Below, piece after piece: positions 1 to 9,106 of a DNA stretch of 64,000 nucleotides. This DNA is from Bacteroidales bacterium (GTDB taxonomy: Bacteria; Bacteroidota; Bacteroidia; Bacteroidales; UBA3824). The stretch is taken from positions 1 through 64,000 of the forward strand of contig JAEDDH010000014.1 in NCBI GenBank assembly GCA_016293845.1. Direction: 5' to 3'. The notes below the pieces were generated by a model. That model was given only the letters and a program-made list of their open reading frames with translations. It was not told where the DNA came from and did no database searches. A program made the position numbers and the translations under genes. How positions within the stretch are numbered: position 1 is the stretch's first letter; each line of letters begins with the position of its first letter.

Positions 1-248
1 TATGCTCCGCAAACACGACAATAAAGGCGATGTAATAGTGGAACACAAGGCTCGTATTGTGGAATATTGGACAAATACGACCATCGTTGGCAGATAGCAC
101 TATTATACAAGCAGTTGAAACAGAAGTTAGAAATAGGCTGATGTATTACATTGATATGTACGAACTGATTTACAATCCCGAAAAAGAATGGAATAATGTT
201 AACCGTAAACTTTTCGACTCGCAACTCAAAATAATCTTTCCAAAATAA
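1..248 (+). pseudogene. IS4-type transposase remnant, left copy (enters from outside the window)
   Basis: Bases 1-232 match 13165-13396 with only a few mismatches. One frame reads RWQIALLYKQLKQKLEIG, the C-terminal part of an IS4-type DDE transposase (typical motif Y..RWQIELLFKQLKQ). The Glu that is normally catalytic in this motif is Ala here, while the copy at 13165 keeps Glu. Several stop codons and frame changes show that it cannot encode a working enzyme. The match to the other copy ends at base 232, after which the sequence is unique. The rest of the element lies beyond the left edge. Confidence 0.7.
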
Positions 249-263
249 CCTTTGGTTCGTCGT

Positions 264-300
264 ATAAAAAATAGCCCCTACAATACTTTGTAAAGGCTAT
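264..300 (-). terminator. Intrinsic terminator for the GH43 gene
   Basis: On the minus strand ATAGCC and GGCTAT pair, with a further inner TACAA/TTGTA stem, followed by a run of T. It lies 46 bases downstream of the stop codon of the glycosidase gene at 346. Confidence 0.6.
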
Positions 301-345
301 ATGGAAGTCGTGTGTCTTTTTTATCGGACAGCAATAATAATATTA

Positions 346-2007
346 TTACTTTTGCGTATCAAACACAAAACTTTCGAGTGTGCATATAGATTTTTCCTTT
401 TCGGGAGAAGAAAAAACAAAGAAAATAGCGTGTTTACCCGAAAAATTTGCCAATTCGGACAAAGAAACCGACATTTGGGTGGATTCCTTCGGCATATCGG
501 CTGTGAGTTCTATGCTACCAAGCACTCTGCCGCCGTCGTAAGTCCAAGGACGGTCGATCATAATGTCGATATTACCGTTGATACCTTCTGGTATAAGATT
601 GATATACAAGCGAATATCTTTTTTACCTTGTGTTTGGTCAAAATTAAAATATTTGTAACCCACAATTGAACTATCGGTATTGTTTACCACAGGGTTGATG
701 TTGTTTTTATATGCGTAAGGTTCTGACTCATTGGTTTCTGTGCCATACGCAGCCGCAATATACGAGCCAAAAAACTTGTTGTTTGGCCATTCGTGAATGC
801 AAGTTTTTGGTCCGGTGTACCAACAAGCAATAGCGGCGGGATGCCATTTTAACGGATCAAGTCCCTCGGTTTCAAAGCCTTCTGATGTGTATTCACCTTC
901 GGAGATTTCCACTTTTCCGCCTTTGCCTTCCTCCACATTTACAGTTATGGGCGCAACCATCGCCTGTCGCGAAAACTCGTTCAAGCCAGTTTGACGGTGG
1001 TAGAATACCCACCATTTGCCGTTGATTTCGCAGATGCTACCGTGGGTGTTGCCGTCAACAGTGGCAGAGGCAAATACAGCGCCGTCGGGAGTTTTCTCTC
1101 GTCCGCGACCGTCGATAATTGTGCCACCGTAAGTCCAAGGACCAAGCGGACTGTCGCCGTAAGCGTATGCAAGTGTGTAGTTTGAAACAGGCAAGCCAAA
1201 CTCACCGTCTTTGGTAAAACGGCTGTAAATAAAAACGTATTTGTCTTTGATTTTGCGCATCGACGAGGCTTCAAAAAAACTGAATACGCCTTCTTGATTT
1301 CTGCCCGAAACCATATCCTCAACTATTTTTGTACCTTTTTTAACGGTAGCCATAGTAGCGGGGTCGAGTTCGGCAGCATACGAGCGTTCAAAGCCCCAAT
1401 AGCCATACACACGTCCGTCGTCGTCGACAAAAACAGCAGGGTCGAATGCCAAAACGCCATCGGCTTTATTGGGATCTTTTGAATCCCAGTTGCACACCTC
1501 AAACGGGCCGTCGGGACGTTTGCTCTTGGCTACCATACCGTTGCGACCGCCTACTTGGTTGTTAGGATAAAGATAATAGGTTTTAGAACCGTCTTTTTCG
1601 GTGGTTACAGCCACATCGGGTGCAAACAGAATATCGGCTTCTTTCTGAGCCTCACCAGCTCCGTTTTTGTCCACTTTAAATATAACGCCATCCAACCGCC
1701 AATCCTTTAAATTATCAACAGATGCCGACCATACCACTTGATCGCGTCCGCAATAGTTGGTTTTCTCAATATCGTGAGAACCATAGAGATAGACACGATA
1801 TTTTCCCGGATTGTCGGGGTCTTCAAATACATACGGTTCTCCATCGGGAATATGTTCCCAAAGAGGCATAAAAGGATTGCCGATACTCTCAAATGTCTGA
1901 GGCAAAGGCAACGGCTTTACTTGCTTTTGTTCGCTGCACGACTGAATCATTGTCGCACCGCACAGGGCAATTGCCGATAGTGAAAAATATTTTACGTTAA
2001 ATTTCAT
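346..2007 (-). CDS. Glycoside hydrolase family 43-like lipoprotein
   Basis: A 553-residue protein with a lipoprotein signal peptide (lipobox MIQSC, Cys24), so probably anchored in a membrane facing outward. The catalytic part shows the five-bladed GH43 pattern: Asp55 in PDGEPYVF (likely base), Asp189 in FDPAVFVDDDG (pKa modulator) and Glu246 in FFEASSM (likely acid). Family members cleave arabinose or xylose linkages in plant or mucosal glycans; substrate cannot be told from sequence. Roughly residues 380-553 form a beta-rich C-terminal domain resembling CBM6-type sugar-binding modules. It stands alone, with no SusC/SusD pair or other glycosidase near it, and has its own terminator at 264-300. 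The family call is firm; the substrate is open. Confidence 0.85.
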   Translation of the reverse strand: MKFNVKYFSLSAIALCGATMIQSCSEQKQVKPLPLPQTFESIGNPFMPLWEHIPDGEPYVFEDPDNPGKYRVYLYGSHDIEKTNYCGRDQVVWSASVDNLKDWRLDGVIFKVDKNGAGEAQKEADILFAPDVAVTTEKDGSKTYYLYPNNQVGGRNGMVAKSKRPDGPFEVCNWDSKDPNKADGVLAFDPAVFVDDDGRVYGYWGFERSYAAELDPATMATVKKGTKIVEDMVSGRNQEGVFSFFEASSMRKIKDKYVFIYSRFTKDGEFGLPVSNYTLAYAYGDSPLGPWTYGGTIIDGRGREKTPDGAVFASATVDGNTHGSICEINGKWWVFYHRQTGLNEFSRQAMVAPITVNVEEGKGGKVEISEGEYTSEGFETEGLDPLKWHPAAIACWYTGPKTCIHEWPNNKFFGSYIAAAYGTETNESEPYAYKNNINPVVNNTDSSIVGYKYFNFDQTQGKKDIRLYINLIPEGINGNIDIMIDRPWTYDGGRVLGSIELTADMPKESTQMSVSLSELANFSGKHAIFFVFSSPEKEKSICTLESFVFDTQK

Positions 2008-2066
2008 TGTTTCTGTATTAATTTTTTATAGGTTATAAAAATAGTAACATTTATTAAAATTCATAA

Positions 2067-2534
2067 TTATACAAGGCGTTTTTTGGAAAAGAATCTCTTC
2101 AACAGATTAGAACATTCGTCTTGCAAAACTCCACCCAAAACCTCGGTCTTTGGATGAAGTATTTTCATCTTGTTTTCCAATGAATTTTGGTATAGGAGAT
2201 AGCCCTTTTTGGGATCGGATGCACCGTAAACTATACGCTTAATCTGACTCCATGCCAACGCTCCAGCGCACATTAGGCAAGGTTCTAATGTAACGTAGAG
2301 CGTAGCATCGGTAAGGTATTTGCCGCCACTTGCCGAAGTAGCCGAGGTAATGGCTTGCATTTCGGCGTGGGCGGTTACATCATTGAGATGCTCAGTATAG
2401 TTGTATGCCCGCGCCACAATGCGTCCGCCCGACACCACAACGGCTCCCACAGGGATTTCGTCTTGCCCAAAGGCAATTTCAGCCTGCTCTAAGGCAGCAC
2501 GCATAAAACGCTCGTCGTAGTTTTGCTCTTCCAT
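2067..2534 (-). CDS. tadA: tRNA-specific adenosine deaminase
   Basis: 155 residues, the usual length for TadA. It deaminates the wobble adenosine of tRNA-Arg(ACG) to inosine. The zinc site is visible as HAE (His56, Glu58) and PCLMC (Cys86, Cys89), and the substrate loop follows in the expected order. The gene starts 7 bases after the stop of the upstream secreted-protein gene at 2542, so the two are probably cotranscribed although functionally unrelated. Nothing unusual apart from this neighbour. Confidence 0.93.
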   Translation of the reverse strand: MEEQNYDERFMRAALEQAEIAFGQDEIPVGAVVVSGGRIVARAYNYTEHLNDVTAHAEMQAITSATSASGGKYLTDATLYVTLEPCLMCAGALAWSQIKRIVYGASDPKKGYLLYQNSLENKMKILHPKTEVLGGVLQDECSNLLKRFFSKKRLV

Positions 2535-2541
2535 CGGTGCG

Positions 2542-2970
2542 CTATTTCACCTCCACGGTAAGACCTGTATCAGCCTGTCCGAGACGGTTGTTGTATTGAT
2601 AACTAAAATAGCCGGGCAACTGATATTTGCCTGCTGCTACCTTTTCGCCAGCGGTAACAGTAAAACGAAGTTCGATATCGCTGCGGTTGATGGGCAGTTT
2701 GTACCACTGATAAAGCACTTTGCCGTTTTCAAAATAGAAGTTTGCATTGTCGGATGCGCCTGAAATTTCCTTAGCGGTAAATCCGTCGGGCAATTTTACC
2801 TGATACTGAGCAAAGCACGAAAGATCTAATTTTGAGATATTTACAGTAACAGTAAACGATTCTCCTGCTTTAATTGCTTGCGCTGCGCTCGTGGTAGCAG
2901 TAGGACTTTGTGCCAACGCCGACACAACCGAAACAATTGTTAATGCTATTATTACAAATAGTTTTTTCAT
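2542..2970 (-). CDS. Small secreted protein with one beta-sandwich domain
   Basis: 142 residues starting with a Sec signal peptide (hydrophobic stretch ending SALAQ near residue 21). The mature part resembles a single cohesin-like or Ig-like beta-sandwich: a repeated alternation of polar and hydrophobic residues, a phrase like GESFTVTVNISKLDLSCFA and the ending GLTVEVK. I cannot assign a function. It precedes tadA in the same orientation. The cohesin-like reading is inference from the pattern only. Confidence 0.6.
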   Translation of the reverse strand: MKKLFVIIALTIVSVVSALAQSPTATTSAAQAIKAGESFTVTVNISKLDLSCFAQYQVKLPDGFTAKEISGASDNANFYFENGKVLYQWYKLPINRSDIELRFTVTAGEKVAAGKYQLPGYFSYQYNNRLGQADTGLTVEVK

Positions 2971-3032
2971 TTTTATGATGTTTTATGTTAATGTTTATGC
3001 CGTAAAGATAGCGATTTTTTCGCAACCTAATA

Positions 3033-4058
3033 CTACTTATAAAAATTCTTCACAAAGCCGAATGTGTCGCCTTTCTTGCGTATCAATCCATGCCAAACTG
3101 CCTTGATAAAACCCATTCCGTATGCAGTAAGTTGCACATATACAGCCACTATCGAAAGCAAAGCCACTTTCAACCCATTTTTGCGGAGTGAATCTACAAA
3201 CACCATCAATGCAAAGACCACCAATGGCGAAATACATATCAGCGGTGCATATATATTCTTAAAAATCAATGCAGAAGCCACAGCTGCCAAAATACAGAAT
3301 ACATTACCAAGAAAAAACAGCGACGGAAATGTATGAATCAATTTTAGCGAACCTTTATGTCTGAGTTTCAAATTGATACGCGCACAACCAGAATTAAATA
3401 TCTGACGGAAAAACTTGCGAAAATCTGTCCGGCGTTTGTGATAAACAAAGGCTTCTTTGATAAGTTTTGTAGTAAATCCTTGCCCTAATATTCTGAGTGT
3501 CATATCAATATCTTCGCCAAAGCGCATATCAGAGAATCCGCCTGTGGTTTCAAACACTTTGCGAGAATATCCCATATTAAAACTGCGAGGATGAAACTTG
3601 CCTGCTTTTTCGCTTGCACCGCGAATGCCGCCGGTAGATAGTATCGAGGTCATAGCGTAACTGATGGCTTTTTGCACAGGGGTGAATGTGGGCAATGCTG
3701 CGTCGGGACCGCCGTATGCGTCAACATATTCTGTGTCAAGACTTTCTGTTACAATCTTCATATAATCGGGAGGAATAATGCAGTCACTGTCGAAATAGAT
3801 GATATAATCGCCACTGCAACGCTCAGCACCATAATTGCGCGTTTGTCCAGGTCCCGAATTTTGTTTAACAAAATATTTTAAATTCAAGCAATCTTTATAT
3901 TTGTCCACAATATCTGCGGCGGGCACAGAACTGCCGTCTTCTACCACCACCACTTCAAAATTATTAACAGTCTGTTTTGTAAGACTTTCTAATAATTCAT
4001 CTATCTCGTCGGGACGGTTGTAAAGGGGAATTACTATGCTGAATTTTACATTTTCCAT
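3033..4058 (-). CDS. Family 2 glycosyltransferase with membrane C-terminus
   Basis: 341 residues. The N-terminal half is a GT-A fold of family GT2: start FSIVIPLYNRP, EDGSS around residue 40, the metal-binding DSD at 90-92 (YFDSDC), and FGEDIDMTLRIL for the acceptor/ED motif. The C-terminal third has two or three hydrophobic segments, so the enzyme sits at the inner membrane and probably transfers a sugar to a lipid-linked glycan. The ATG overlaps the miaA stop by one base, indicating translational coupling in the operon luxC-like/AI-2E/miaA/GT2. The sugar and acceptor cannot be deduced. Confidence 0.85.
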   Translation of the reverse strand: MENVKFSIVIPLYNRPDEIDELLESLTKQTVNNFEVVVVEDGSSVPAADIVDKYKDCLNLKYFVKQNSGPGQTRNYGAERCSGDYIIYFDSDCIIPPDYMKIVTESLDTEYVDAYGGPDAALPTFTPVQKAISYAMTSILSTGGIRGASEKAGKFHPRSFNMGYSRKVFETTGGFSDMRFGEDIDMTLRILGQGFTTKLIKEAFVYHKRRTDFRKFFRQIFNSGCARINLKLRHKGSLKLIHTFPSLFFLGNVFCILAAVASALIFKNIYAPLICISPLVVFALMVFVDSLRKNGLKVALLSIVAVYVQLTAYGMGFIKAVWHGLIRKKGDTFGFVKNFYK

Positions 4059-4963
4059 TATCCTATAATTTTACTGTTGCAATAATTGATTATATCATCT
4101 ACCTTGTCGGGCTGAAACCACGCCAAATCGTTGTCGCCATTAAACCACGAAATCTGTTTTCGAGCATAACGGCGGGTGTTTCGCTTGATGAGTTCCACTG
4201 CAGTTTCGAGCGATGTCTTATTGTCAAAATAATCAAACAACTCTCTGTAACCCACGGTATTGAGCGAATTTAAATGTTTCAATGGGTATAGGCTTTGGGC
4301 TTCATCCAAAAGTCCCTCTCCTATCATCTTATCAACTCTTTGATTGATACGCTGATGCAGAATTTCACGTGGATAATTCACACCTATTTTAATAATAGAG
4401 AAACTCCGCTGTTTTTTGTTGCCAGTGCGGAACGAAGAGTATGGTTTGCCAGTTTGTATGCTCACTTCCAAGGCTTTAATAATGCGCTTGTGATTGTTGA
4501 GGTCGCAAATTTTGTAATAATCTGGGTCTAATTGCAGCAATTGTTGACGCAGTGGTTCAATACCTTCATTTTCAAACTGTTGCCACAATCTATTACGCAC
4601 CTCCATATCGGGGTCGGGAATAAGGTCAATACCGTTGCAAACCGCATCTACATACATCATAGAACCTCCGCACATTATCGCAACATCATGATTAACAAAG
4701 ATTTGTTGTTCAAGAAGATCTATTACCTCGGTCTCATACATAAAGGCATTGTAATACTCTTTTACCGAGCGGGTTTGGATAAAATGATGCTTTACACGGT
4801 GCAAAACTTCATCGTAGGGAACGGCTGTGCCAATGCGCATCTCCTTGAAAATCTGACGGCTGTCGGCAGAAATTATCTCTGTGTCAAAATGTTCGGCAAG
4901 TGTTACCGCCAAATCTGTTTTGCCGCTCGCCGTTGGACCCGTTATAATAATGAGGTGTTTCAT
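4058..4963 (-). CDS. miaA: tRNA dimethylallyltransferase
   Basis: 301 residues, standard MiaA length. It adds a dimethylallyl group to A37 of tRNAs that read UNN codons. The P-loop GPTASGKT lies at residues 8-15, followed by the conserved SADSRQIF and the central GGSMMYVDA region; HNHKRI-like basic motif is present as NNHKRIIKALE. The start overlaps the upstream permease stop in an ATGA, and its own stop overlaps the next start, so four genes form one tightly packed operon. Confidence 0.95.
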   Translation of the reverse strand: MKHLIIITGPTASGKTDLAVTLAEHFDTEIISADSRQIFKEMRIGTAVPYDEVLHRVKHHFIQTRSVKEYYNAFMYETEVIDLLEQQIFVNHDVAIMCGGSMMYVDAVCNGIDLIPDPDMEVRNRLWQQFENEGIEPLRQQLLQLDPDYYKICDLNNHKRIIKALEVSIQTGKPYSSFRTGNKKQRSFSIIKIGVNYPREILHQRINQRVDKMIGEGLLDEAQSLYPLKHLNSLNTVGYRELFDYFDNKTSLETAVELIKRNTRRYARKQISWFNGDNDLAWFQPDKVDDIINYCNSKIIG

Positions 4964-6156
4964 TCTTTTCGTTTGCGACGGATTTTTAAAAGATTTTTTG
5001 GTTTTCCCTGTCTCGGGTCGGGCAGTGGCAGTTGCACATCGTTATGTTCGCTAAGACGTTGAGCAAGAGTGTGTTGTTTTGCCACAAACTCAGAGTAATA
5101 GGTTTTTACCATACAGGTAAAGGGCAACGCGGCAAGCAGTCCGAGAAATCCAAGCAATTTGCCCCAAACCGAGAGCGAAAGTAATATCATAGCGGGATTA
5201 AGTCCTGTATTTTTGCCCATAATCCTTGGCGTAATTATCAGATCTTGAAGAATTTGCACCACCACAAACACCGAGGCAGCCATTGCAATGACGCCCCACA
5301 ACGACTGTCCTGTTTCTAACGACCTAATGATAGCGAGGCACAGCGCAGGCAAAAAACCAAGTATCTGCATATATGGTATCAGATTGAGAAAACCAATCAA
5401 CAGCCCAAGCATCAATCCCATAGGCAAGCCAATCACCGAAAATCCTGTGCAGTAAAGCACTGTAACAACGCCCACTACACACAACTGTCCGCGAAAATAG
5501 CGGTGCATCTCAATCTCAAACCTTGCCGCAAACTTAAACACAGGCCCGCGGTAACGGTGAGGTATCAGTCGGTGCCATCCTTGCTTGAGGTTGTCGTAAT
5601 CGATCATTATAAATATAAGGTATAGGATAACGATGGCAAAACCGAGCGAACTTGCTATGATATTGAAAGTTTTGGAAAAAAACGCCTGAATTTCAGGCAC
5701 TATCAGTGATGCAATTTTCTCCACCGCCGACAAAACATTGTCTGACGAGAAAATATCCTCCAACTCAACATTATCGGTAAAGCGGTCGAGGAGTTCGGTA
5801 ACAAAATCAGGCAGCACAGTAAGTTCGTTTTGCCAATTGTTTTGTATAGCGGTATCCTTGATAAGTTGGTATAGATGAACACTTTCGTCGTAGATAATAG
5901 GTGCAAAAACCATCACCAAAAGCGTAAAAATTCCTGTTACCGAAATCAGCGTTACCGCCACCGAAATGGCTCTGTTTTTAAGTAATTTTTGGAAAAACTG
6001 TACTACAGGATTGAGCAGATAGGCAAACAAAAAAGCCACAGCAAACGGCAAAAGCACGTTGCGCAGATAGTAAATCAAAAACAGCACCGCGCCTGCCACT
6101 GCGATTTTCAAGATCTTCGACACCGCCGACGAAAATGTTATCTTGCTTTCCTCCAT
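4960..6156 (-). CDS. AI-2E family (TqsA/PerM-like) membrane permease
   Basis: About 398 residues with the family layout: two N-terminal membrane helices (LLPFAVAFLFAYLLNPVV), a long periplasmic stretch, then five to six further helices including GLLIGFLNLIPYMQILGF and the conserved late region IITPRIMGKNTGLNPAMI. Members export small molecules or work as ion antiporters; the name does not prove AI-2 transport. I chose the ATG at 6156 rather than the in-frame TTG two codons earlier; the ATG follows the upstream stop (6159) by two bases. The C-terminus is very basic (RKRKE). Confidence 0.88.
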   Translation of the reverse strand: MEESKITFSSAVSKILKIAVAGAVLFLIYYLRNVLLPFAVAFLFAYLLNPVVQFFQKLLKNRAISVAVTLISVTGIFTLLVMVFAPIIYDESVHLYQLIKDTAIQNNWQNELTVLPDFVTELLDRFTDNVELEDIFSSDNVLSAVEKIASLIVPEIQAFFSKTFNIIASSLGFAIVILYLIFIMIDYDNLKQGWHRLIPHRYRGPVFKFAARFEIEMHRYFRGQLCVVGVVTVLYCTGFSVIGLPMGLMLGLLIGFLNLIPYMQILGFLPALCLAIIRSLETGQSLWGVIAMAASVFVVVQILQDLIITPRIMGKNTGLNPAMILLSLSVWGKLLGFLGLLAALPFTCMVKTYYSEFVAKQHTLAQRLSEHNDVQLPLPDPRQGKPKNLLKIRRKRKE

Positions 6157-6158
6157 AA

Positions 6159-7214
6159 TCAATTTCTCAACGATTTTAAAAACTCTATTGTGTCTACCCC
6201 GTCAGCGAAATCAACGATGGCAGGATGCTGCGAATGACCAAACGATACAGTATTAACTCCCTGCAAATTAGTATTCGACACCACACACTGAAGATTATCG
6301 GCGTTTTGAACAAGCGATTTGGCAAGGATTTCAACTTCGTGATATTCTTCGGCAAAAACCACTCCCACAGGCGACGACAAGCCAGTATCTTTTTTCAACA
6401 GCACAAAACCATTGTCTAAAATATCCGCGCCGCTCATAAGATAAATTGCCTTGTTGTAGGTATAGTTGTCGGCATATTTGGCATTTGCCATAACGTCGCT
6501 CTTGTGAAATATTCCCTTGAAAAACGTATCGTAATTGAAGCCTTTGGGTACATAAATCTTTGACACACTGCGGCATCCGAGACCATAATATGCAAAAATA
6601 TCATCGGCAAGAAGGCGGTAATCCTCATCAGATTCGTTGCCCGAAATCACTGCCACCGAACTGCGATTACTCCTTATTATATTAGGATACTTAGAAAAGT
6701 AGTAATCGAAATACCGCGCCGAATTGTTGCTACCAGTGGCTATAATGGCATCGAAAAGTATACGTTCGCCGTCCTCCTCCTCTACCCTATCCTTTAATTC
6801 GGGAGTAATCTGCTTGATAATCTCCAAAACTGCGTGAGCAAGCAGGCGGTCTTTTGACGAGGGTTTCACCACCAAACGGCATCCCGACATCAGCACGCAC
6901 AAAATATCATGAAAACACACAAGCGGAATATTGCCCGCCGCAATAATCTTCACCTTTTTGTTGCAAAGTTTGCCATTATTGAGGTCATATTTTTCAGCAA
7001 AACGGTTCACAGAATCTTCAGAGAGCATTTCGGCAAGCGAGCGAAACTGCATTTTCACAAACTCAGGCGTAAACCATCCGTTAGAACTATGCACAGTATC
7101 AGCACATTGAGTCAATGCTTCTGCCTGCTGTTCAAACCCCTTGCAAGCGTTGAAATCACCATCCGCCGCCGCTGCAAATATTTTTCCTAATATTATAAAT
7201 GTGTCGGAATACAT
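6159..7214 (-). CDS. LuxC-like acyl-CoA reductase
   Basis: 351 residues, a member of the aldehyde dehydrogenase superfamily related to the LuxC fatty-acid reductase. The likely active-site Cys is Cys214 in YYGLGCRSVSKI, and the nucleotide-binding region includes AAGNIPLVCFHD and ATGSNNSARYF. LuxC enzymes reduce acyl-enzyme intermediates to aldehydes; in Bacteroidetes such genes are widespread without any link to light production. No luxE, luxD or luxAB is in the window, so the acyl donor is unknown. It heads the operon that continues through the permease, miaA and GT2. Confidence 0.82.
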   Translation of the reverse strand: MYSDTFIILGKIFAAAADGDFNACKGFEQQAEALTQCADTVHSSNGWFTPEFVKMQFRSLAEMLSEDSVNRFAEKYDLNNGKLCNKKVKIIAAGNIPLVCFHDILCVLMSGCRLVVKPSSKDRLLAHAVLEIIKQITPELKDRVEEEDGERILFDAIIATGSNNSARYFDYYFSKYPNIIRSNRSSVAVISGNESDEDYRLLADDIFAYYGLGCRSVSKIYVPKGFNYDTFFKGIFHKSDVMANAKYADNYTYNKAIYLMSGADILDNGFVLLKKDTGLSSPVGVVFAEEYHEVEILAKSLVQNADNLQCVVSNTNLQGVNTVSFGHSQHPAIVDFADGVDTIEFLKSLRN

Positions 7215-7447
7215 CGCTTTACATTCAAATGATACACTATTATATTAAAGTGTAAAGATAAGCATAAATCTTACAATTAAGAAAACATTTCTGATAGTTT
7301 AATAAAAAAAATAATTTAATATTTTTTAACACAATTTTGCTTACAAAAAAAATAGACAAACGTATGAAAGGGTAAGTTAAAGAAGTGGAATTAAACCCTA
7401 TTCTTAATAATAAAACTGAGTTACAAACATTTTAAATTACACACGCC

Positions 7448-7618
7448 ATGGAACTAAAAGTAAAAGAACAACTTACTGAGTTGACAGAAGAAGAATTGGT
7501 AGAAATCGAAGGCGGATTTAAAGGATTTAACCTCGGCTCTTTTTCATCGAGTATCGTTGCAAAAGGCATAGGTGGTGGTCCTGGCAAAATCCCCGGTGGT
7601 GGAATACCAAGACTTTAA
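7448..7618 (+). CDS. Double-glycine leader peptide (bacteriocin-like exported peptide)
   Basis: A 56-residue ORF. Residues 1-23 form a typical C39-peptidase leader: acidic and leucine-rich, LTELTEEELVEIEGG, ending in Gly22-Gly23. The predicted released peptide has 33 residues, begins FKGFNLGSFSSS and is rich in Gly and Pro towards its end (GIGGGPGKIPGGGIPRL), with no Cys. A strong terminator follows 48 bases downstream, and then come TolC, HlyD and a C39 ABC exporter, the exact machinery needed to cut and secrete such a peptide. Whether it is an antimicrobial, a signal or something else is inference. No maturation enzyme and no obvious immunity gene stand beside it. There is no clear ribosome-binding site, as usual in Bacteroidetes. 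Confidence 0.8.
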   Translation: MELKVKEQLTELTEEELVEIEGGFKGFNLGSFSSSIVAKGIGGGPGKIPGGGIPRL

Positions 7619-7665
7619 TGCGCTGAATTTTGCAGCAAATCATTAAAGGTGTTATCCCATAACTC

Positions 7666-7711
7666 AACAGCCCGAAACTAATCGCAAGAATGTTTCGGGC
7701 TGTTGTTATTT
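7666..7711 (+). terminator. Terminator between the leader peptide gene and the export genes
   Basis: A perfect 13-bp stem, AACAGCCCGAAAC (7666-7678) with GTTTCGGGCTGTT (7692-7704), loop of 13 bases, followed by a T-rich stretch. It should separate a short abundant peptide mRNA from the longer transporter mRNA, with partial read-through possible. Confidence 0.8.
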
Positions 7712-7772
7712 GCACCAACTTCTTTTTTAAAACAAAAAACTCATCTCTGATGATGATTTTTCGGATTTTTGA

Positions 7773-7780
7773 TACCTTTG
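7773..7780 (+). promoter_or_regulatory. Minus-7 box TACCTTTG of the exporter operon
   Basis: Matches the Bacteroidetes consensus TAnnTTTG and lies 21 bases before the tolC ATG at 7802. I see no clear minus-33 TTTG at the usual spacing, so the promoter may be weak or regulated. Confidence 0.45.
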
Positions 7781-7801
7781 TATTGCAACAAACAGCAACA
7801 A

Positions 7802-9106
7802 ATGACTAAGGCAATACTGACCATATTATTGATTATAACAATAGCTATAACCTCTAAGGCTCAAACACTTACATTATCGCAGTGCCTCGATAGCGCAATA
7901 GCCCACAGCCCTGCTCTCACCGCTGAGGAATTAAATATCGAAACGGCAGAGGTGAATCTCAAAACCGAACGTCACACTTTTCTTCCTACCGCTGTGGCTA
8001 CCATAAACAACGGATTATCAAGTGGTTTTCAGCAGACTTTTAACGAAACTATGTCGGGCGAATACAGCAGCGTAAAGAGTTACACCAATAGTGCTACCTT
8101 GGACGTGAGCGAAACTCTTTGGAACGCAGGAGCAAGGCGGACGCTTATCAAACACCGCCAATTGCTAAAATCCGCCGCCGAAAAGCAACATCAATATCGC
8201 GAAATTGAGGTAAAAACCAATGTGATAGAAAAATTCTTTGCCCTCGCTATGGCGCAAAAACGTCTTGAAATTGCCGTGGAAAACTGCGCAATGCAAGATT
8301 CAAATGTAATAACGGCACAAAAACTCTATAACCTTGGTCACCGCTCACAACGCGATGTAATGGATGCCAAAACCAACCTTGCACAAGACGTTATGGAGCG
8401 CAAAAAAGAGCAAGACAATGTGGTAATCAGCGAGTTGCAACTACGTATTGCTATCAATCATGCCGATTCTATTAGCATAGACATACAAGATATTGAAAAC
8501 GAACGAATTATACCACCGTTTGAGGATTTTTACAACAAGGCTTTGGAGATTAATCCCGAAATTGCTGCATACAATACTCAAATTGAGGCTGCCGAATTAG
8601 CGAAGGAATATTACAAACGTCTGCAATATCCGTCGCTAACGCTTAATTATGAGGCTGGTACGCAGGGGCAGAAATTCTTTCACGAACAAAATAAGGATTT
8701 CGGCAAACAATGGAAAGATAATTCGTACCAAACTATATATCTTTCGCTCAAAGTGCCAATTTTCAGTCAGTTAAACAATAAAGACAACATTGCCAAAAGC
8801 GAAATAGAAATCCGTCGTCGCCGCAACGAGCTTGATCAAATACTTCTCGACCTCAGCGGCGAACTTCGCAATGTTTGGCTCGGAGTAGAACAAAGTCGCT
8901 CTACAGCCGATTTGGCAGCTCAAACAGCCGAACTCGCACGTCAACAATACGAATTTGCACAAAAAGATTTCAATCTCGGCAATATTGCAAGCTATGAGTT
9001 ATACGTTTATAAAAACAAATTCGTATCTTCGCAGTTGCAAGCCGTGAATGCCGAATACGAATTTCTATTCCGCCTTGCAGTGTTAAAACTATTTACCGAA
9101 CTATAA
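7802..9106 (+). CDS. TolC-family outer membrane efflux protein
   Basis: About 434 residues. A Sec signal peptide (ILTILLIITIAITSKAQ) is followed by two repeats of the outer-membrane efflux protein fold: long alpha-helical stretches rich in Glu, Gln and Ala, with LTLSQCLDSAIAHSPAL at the start and QYEFAQKDFNLGNIASYELY near the end. It forms the trimeric outer-membrane channel of a type I secretion system. I chose ATG 7802 over the upstream TTG at 7769 because it starts the signal peptide directly and because 7769 lies inside the promoter. The stop overlaps the hlyD start by one base (TAATG). Confidence 0.88.
   Translation: MTKAILTILLIITIAITSKAQTLTLSQCLDSAIAHSPALTAEELNIETAEVNLKTERHTFLPTAVATINNGLSSGFQQTFNETMSGEYSSVKSYTNSATLDVSETLWNAGARRTLIKHRQLLKSAAEKQHQYREIEVKTNVIEKFFALAMAQKRLEIAVENCAMQDSNVITAQKLYNLGHRSQRDVMDAKTNLAQDVMERKKEQDNVVISELQLRIAINHADSISIDIQDIENERIIPPFEDFYNKALEINPEIAAYNTQIEAAELAKEYYKRLQYPSLTLNYEAGTQGQKFFHEQNKDFGKQWKDNSYQTIYLSLKVPIFSQLNNKDNIAKSEIEIRRRRNELDQILLDLSGELRNVWLGVEQSRSTADLAAQTAELARQQYEFAQKDFNLGNIASYELYVYKNKFVSSQLQAVNAEYEFLFRLAVLKLFTEL

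Noticed and set aside
4960..6156. Quorum-sensing AI-2 exporter
   Set aside because: The family name is historical; the sequence alone does not show AI-2 transport, and no luxS is in the window.
6159..7214. Bioluminescence gene luxC
   Set aside because: No luciferase, LuxE or LuxD is present; LuxC-like reductases are widespread in non-luminous Bacteroidetes.
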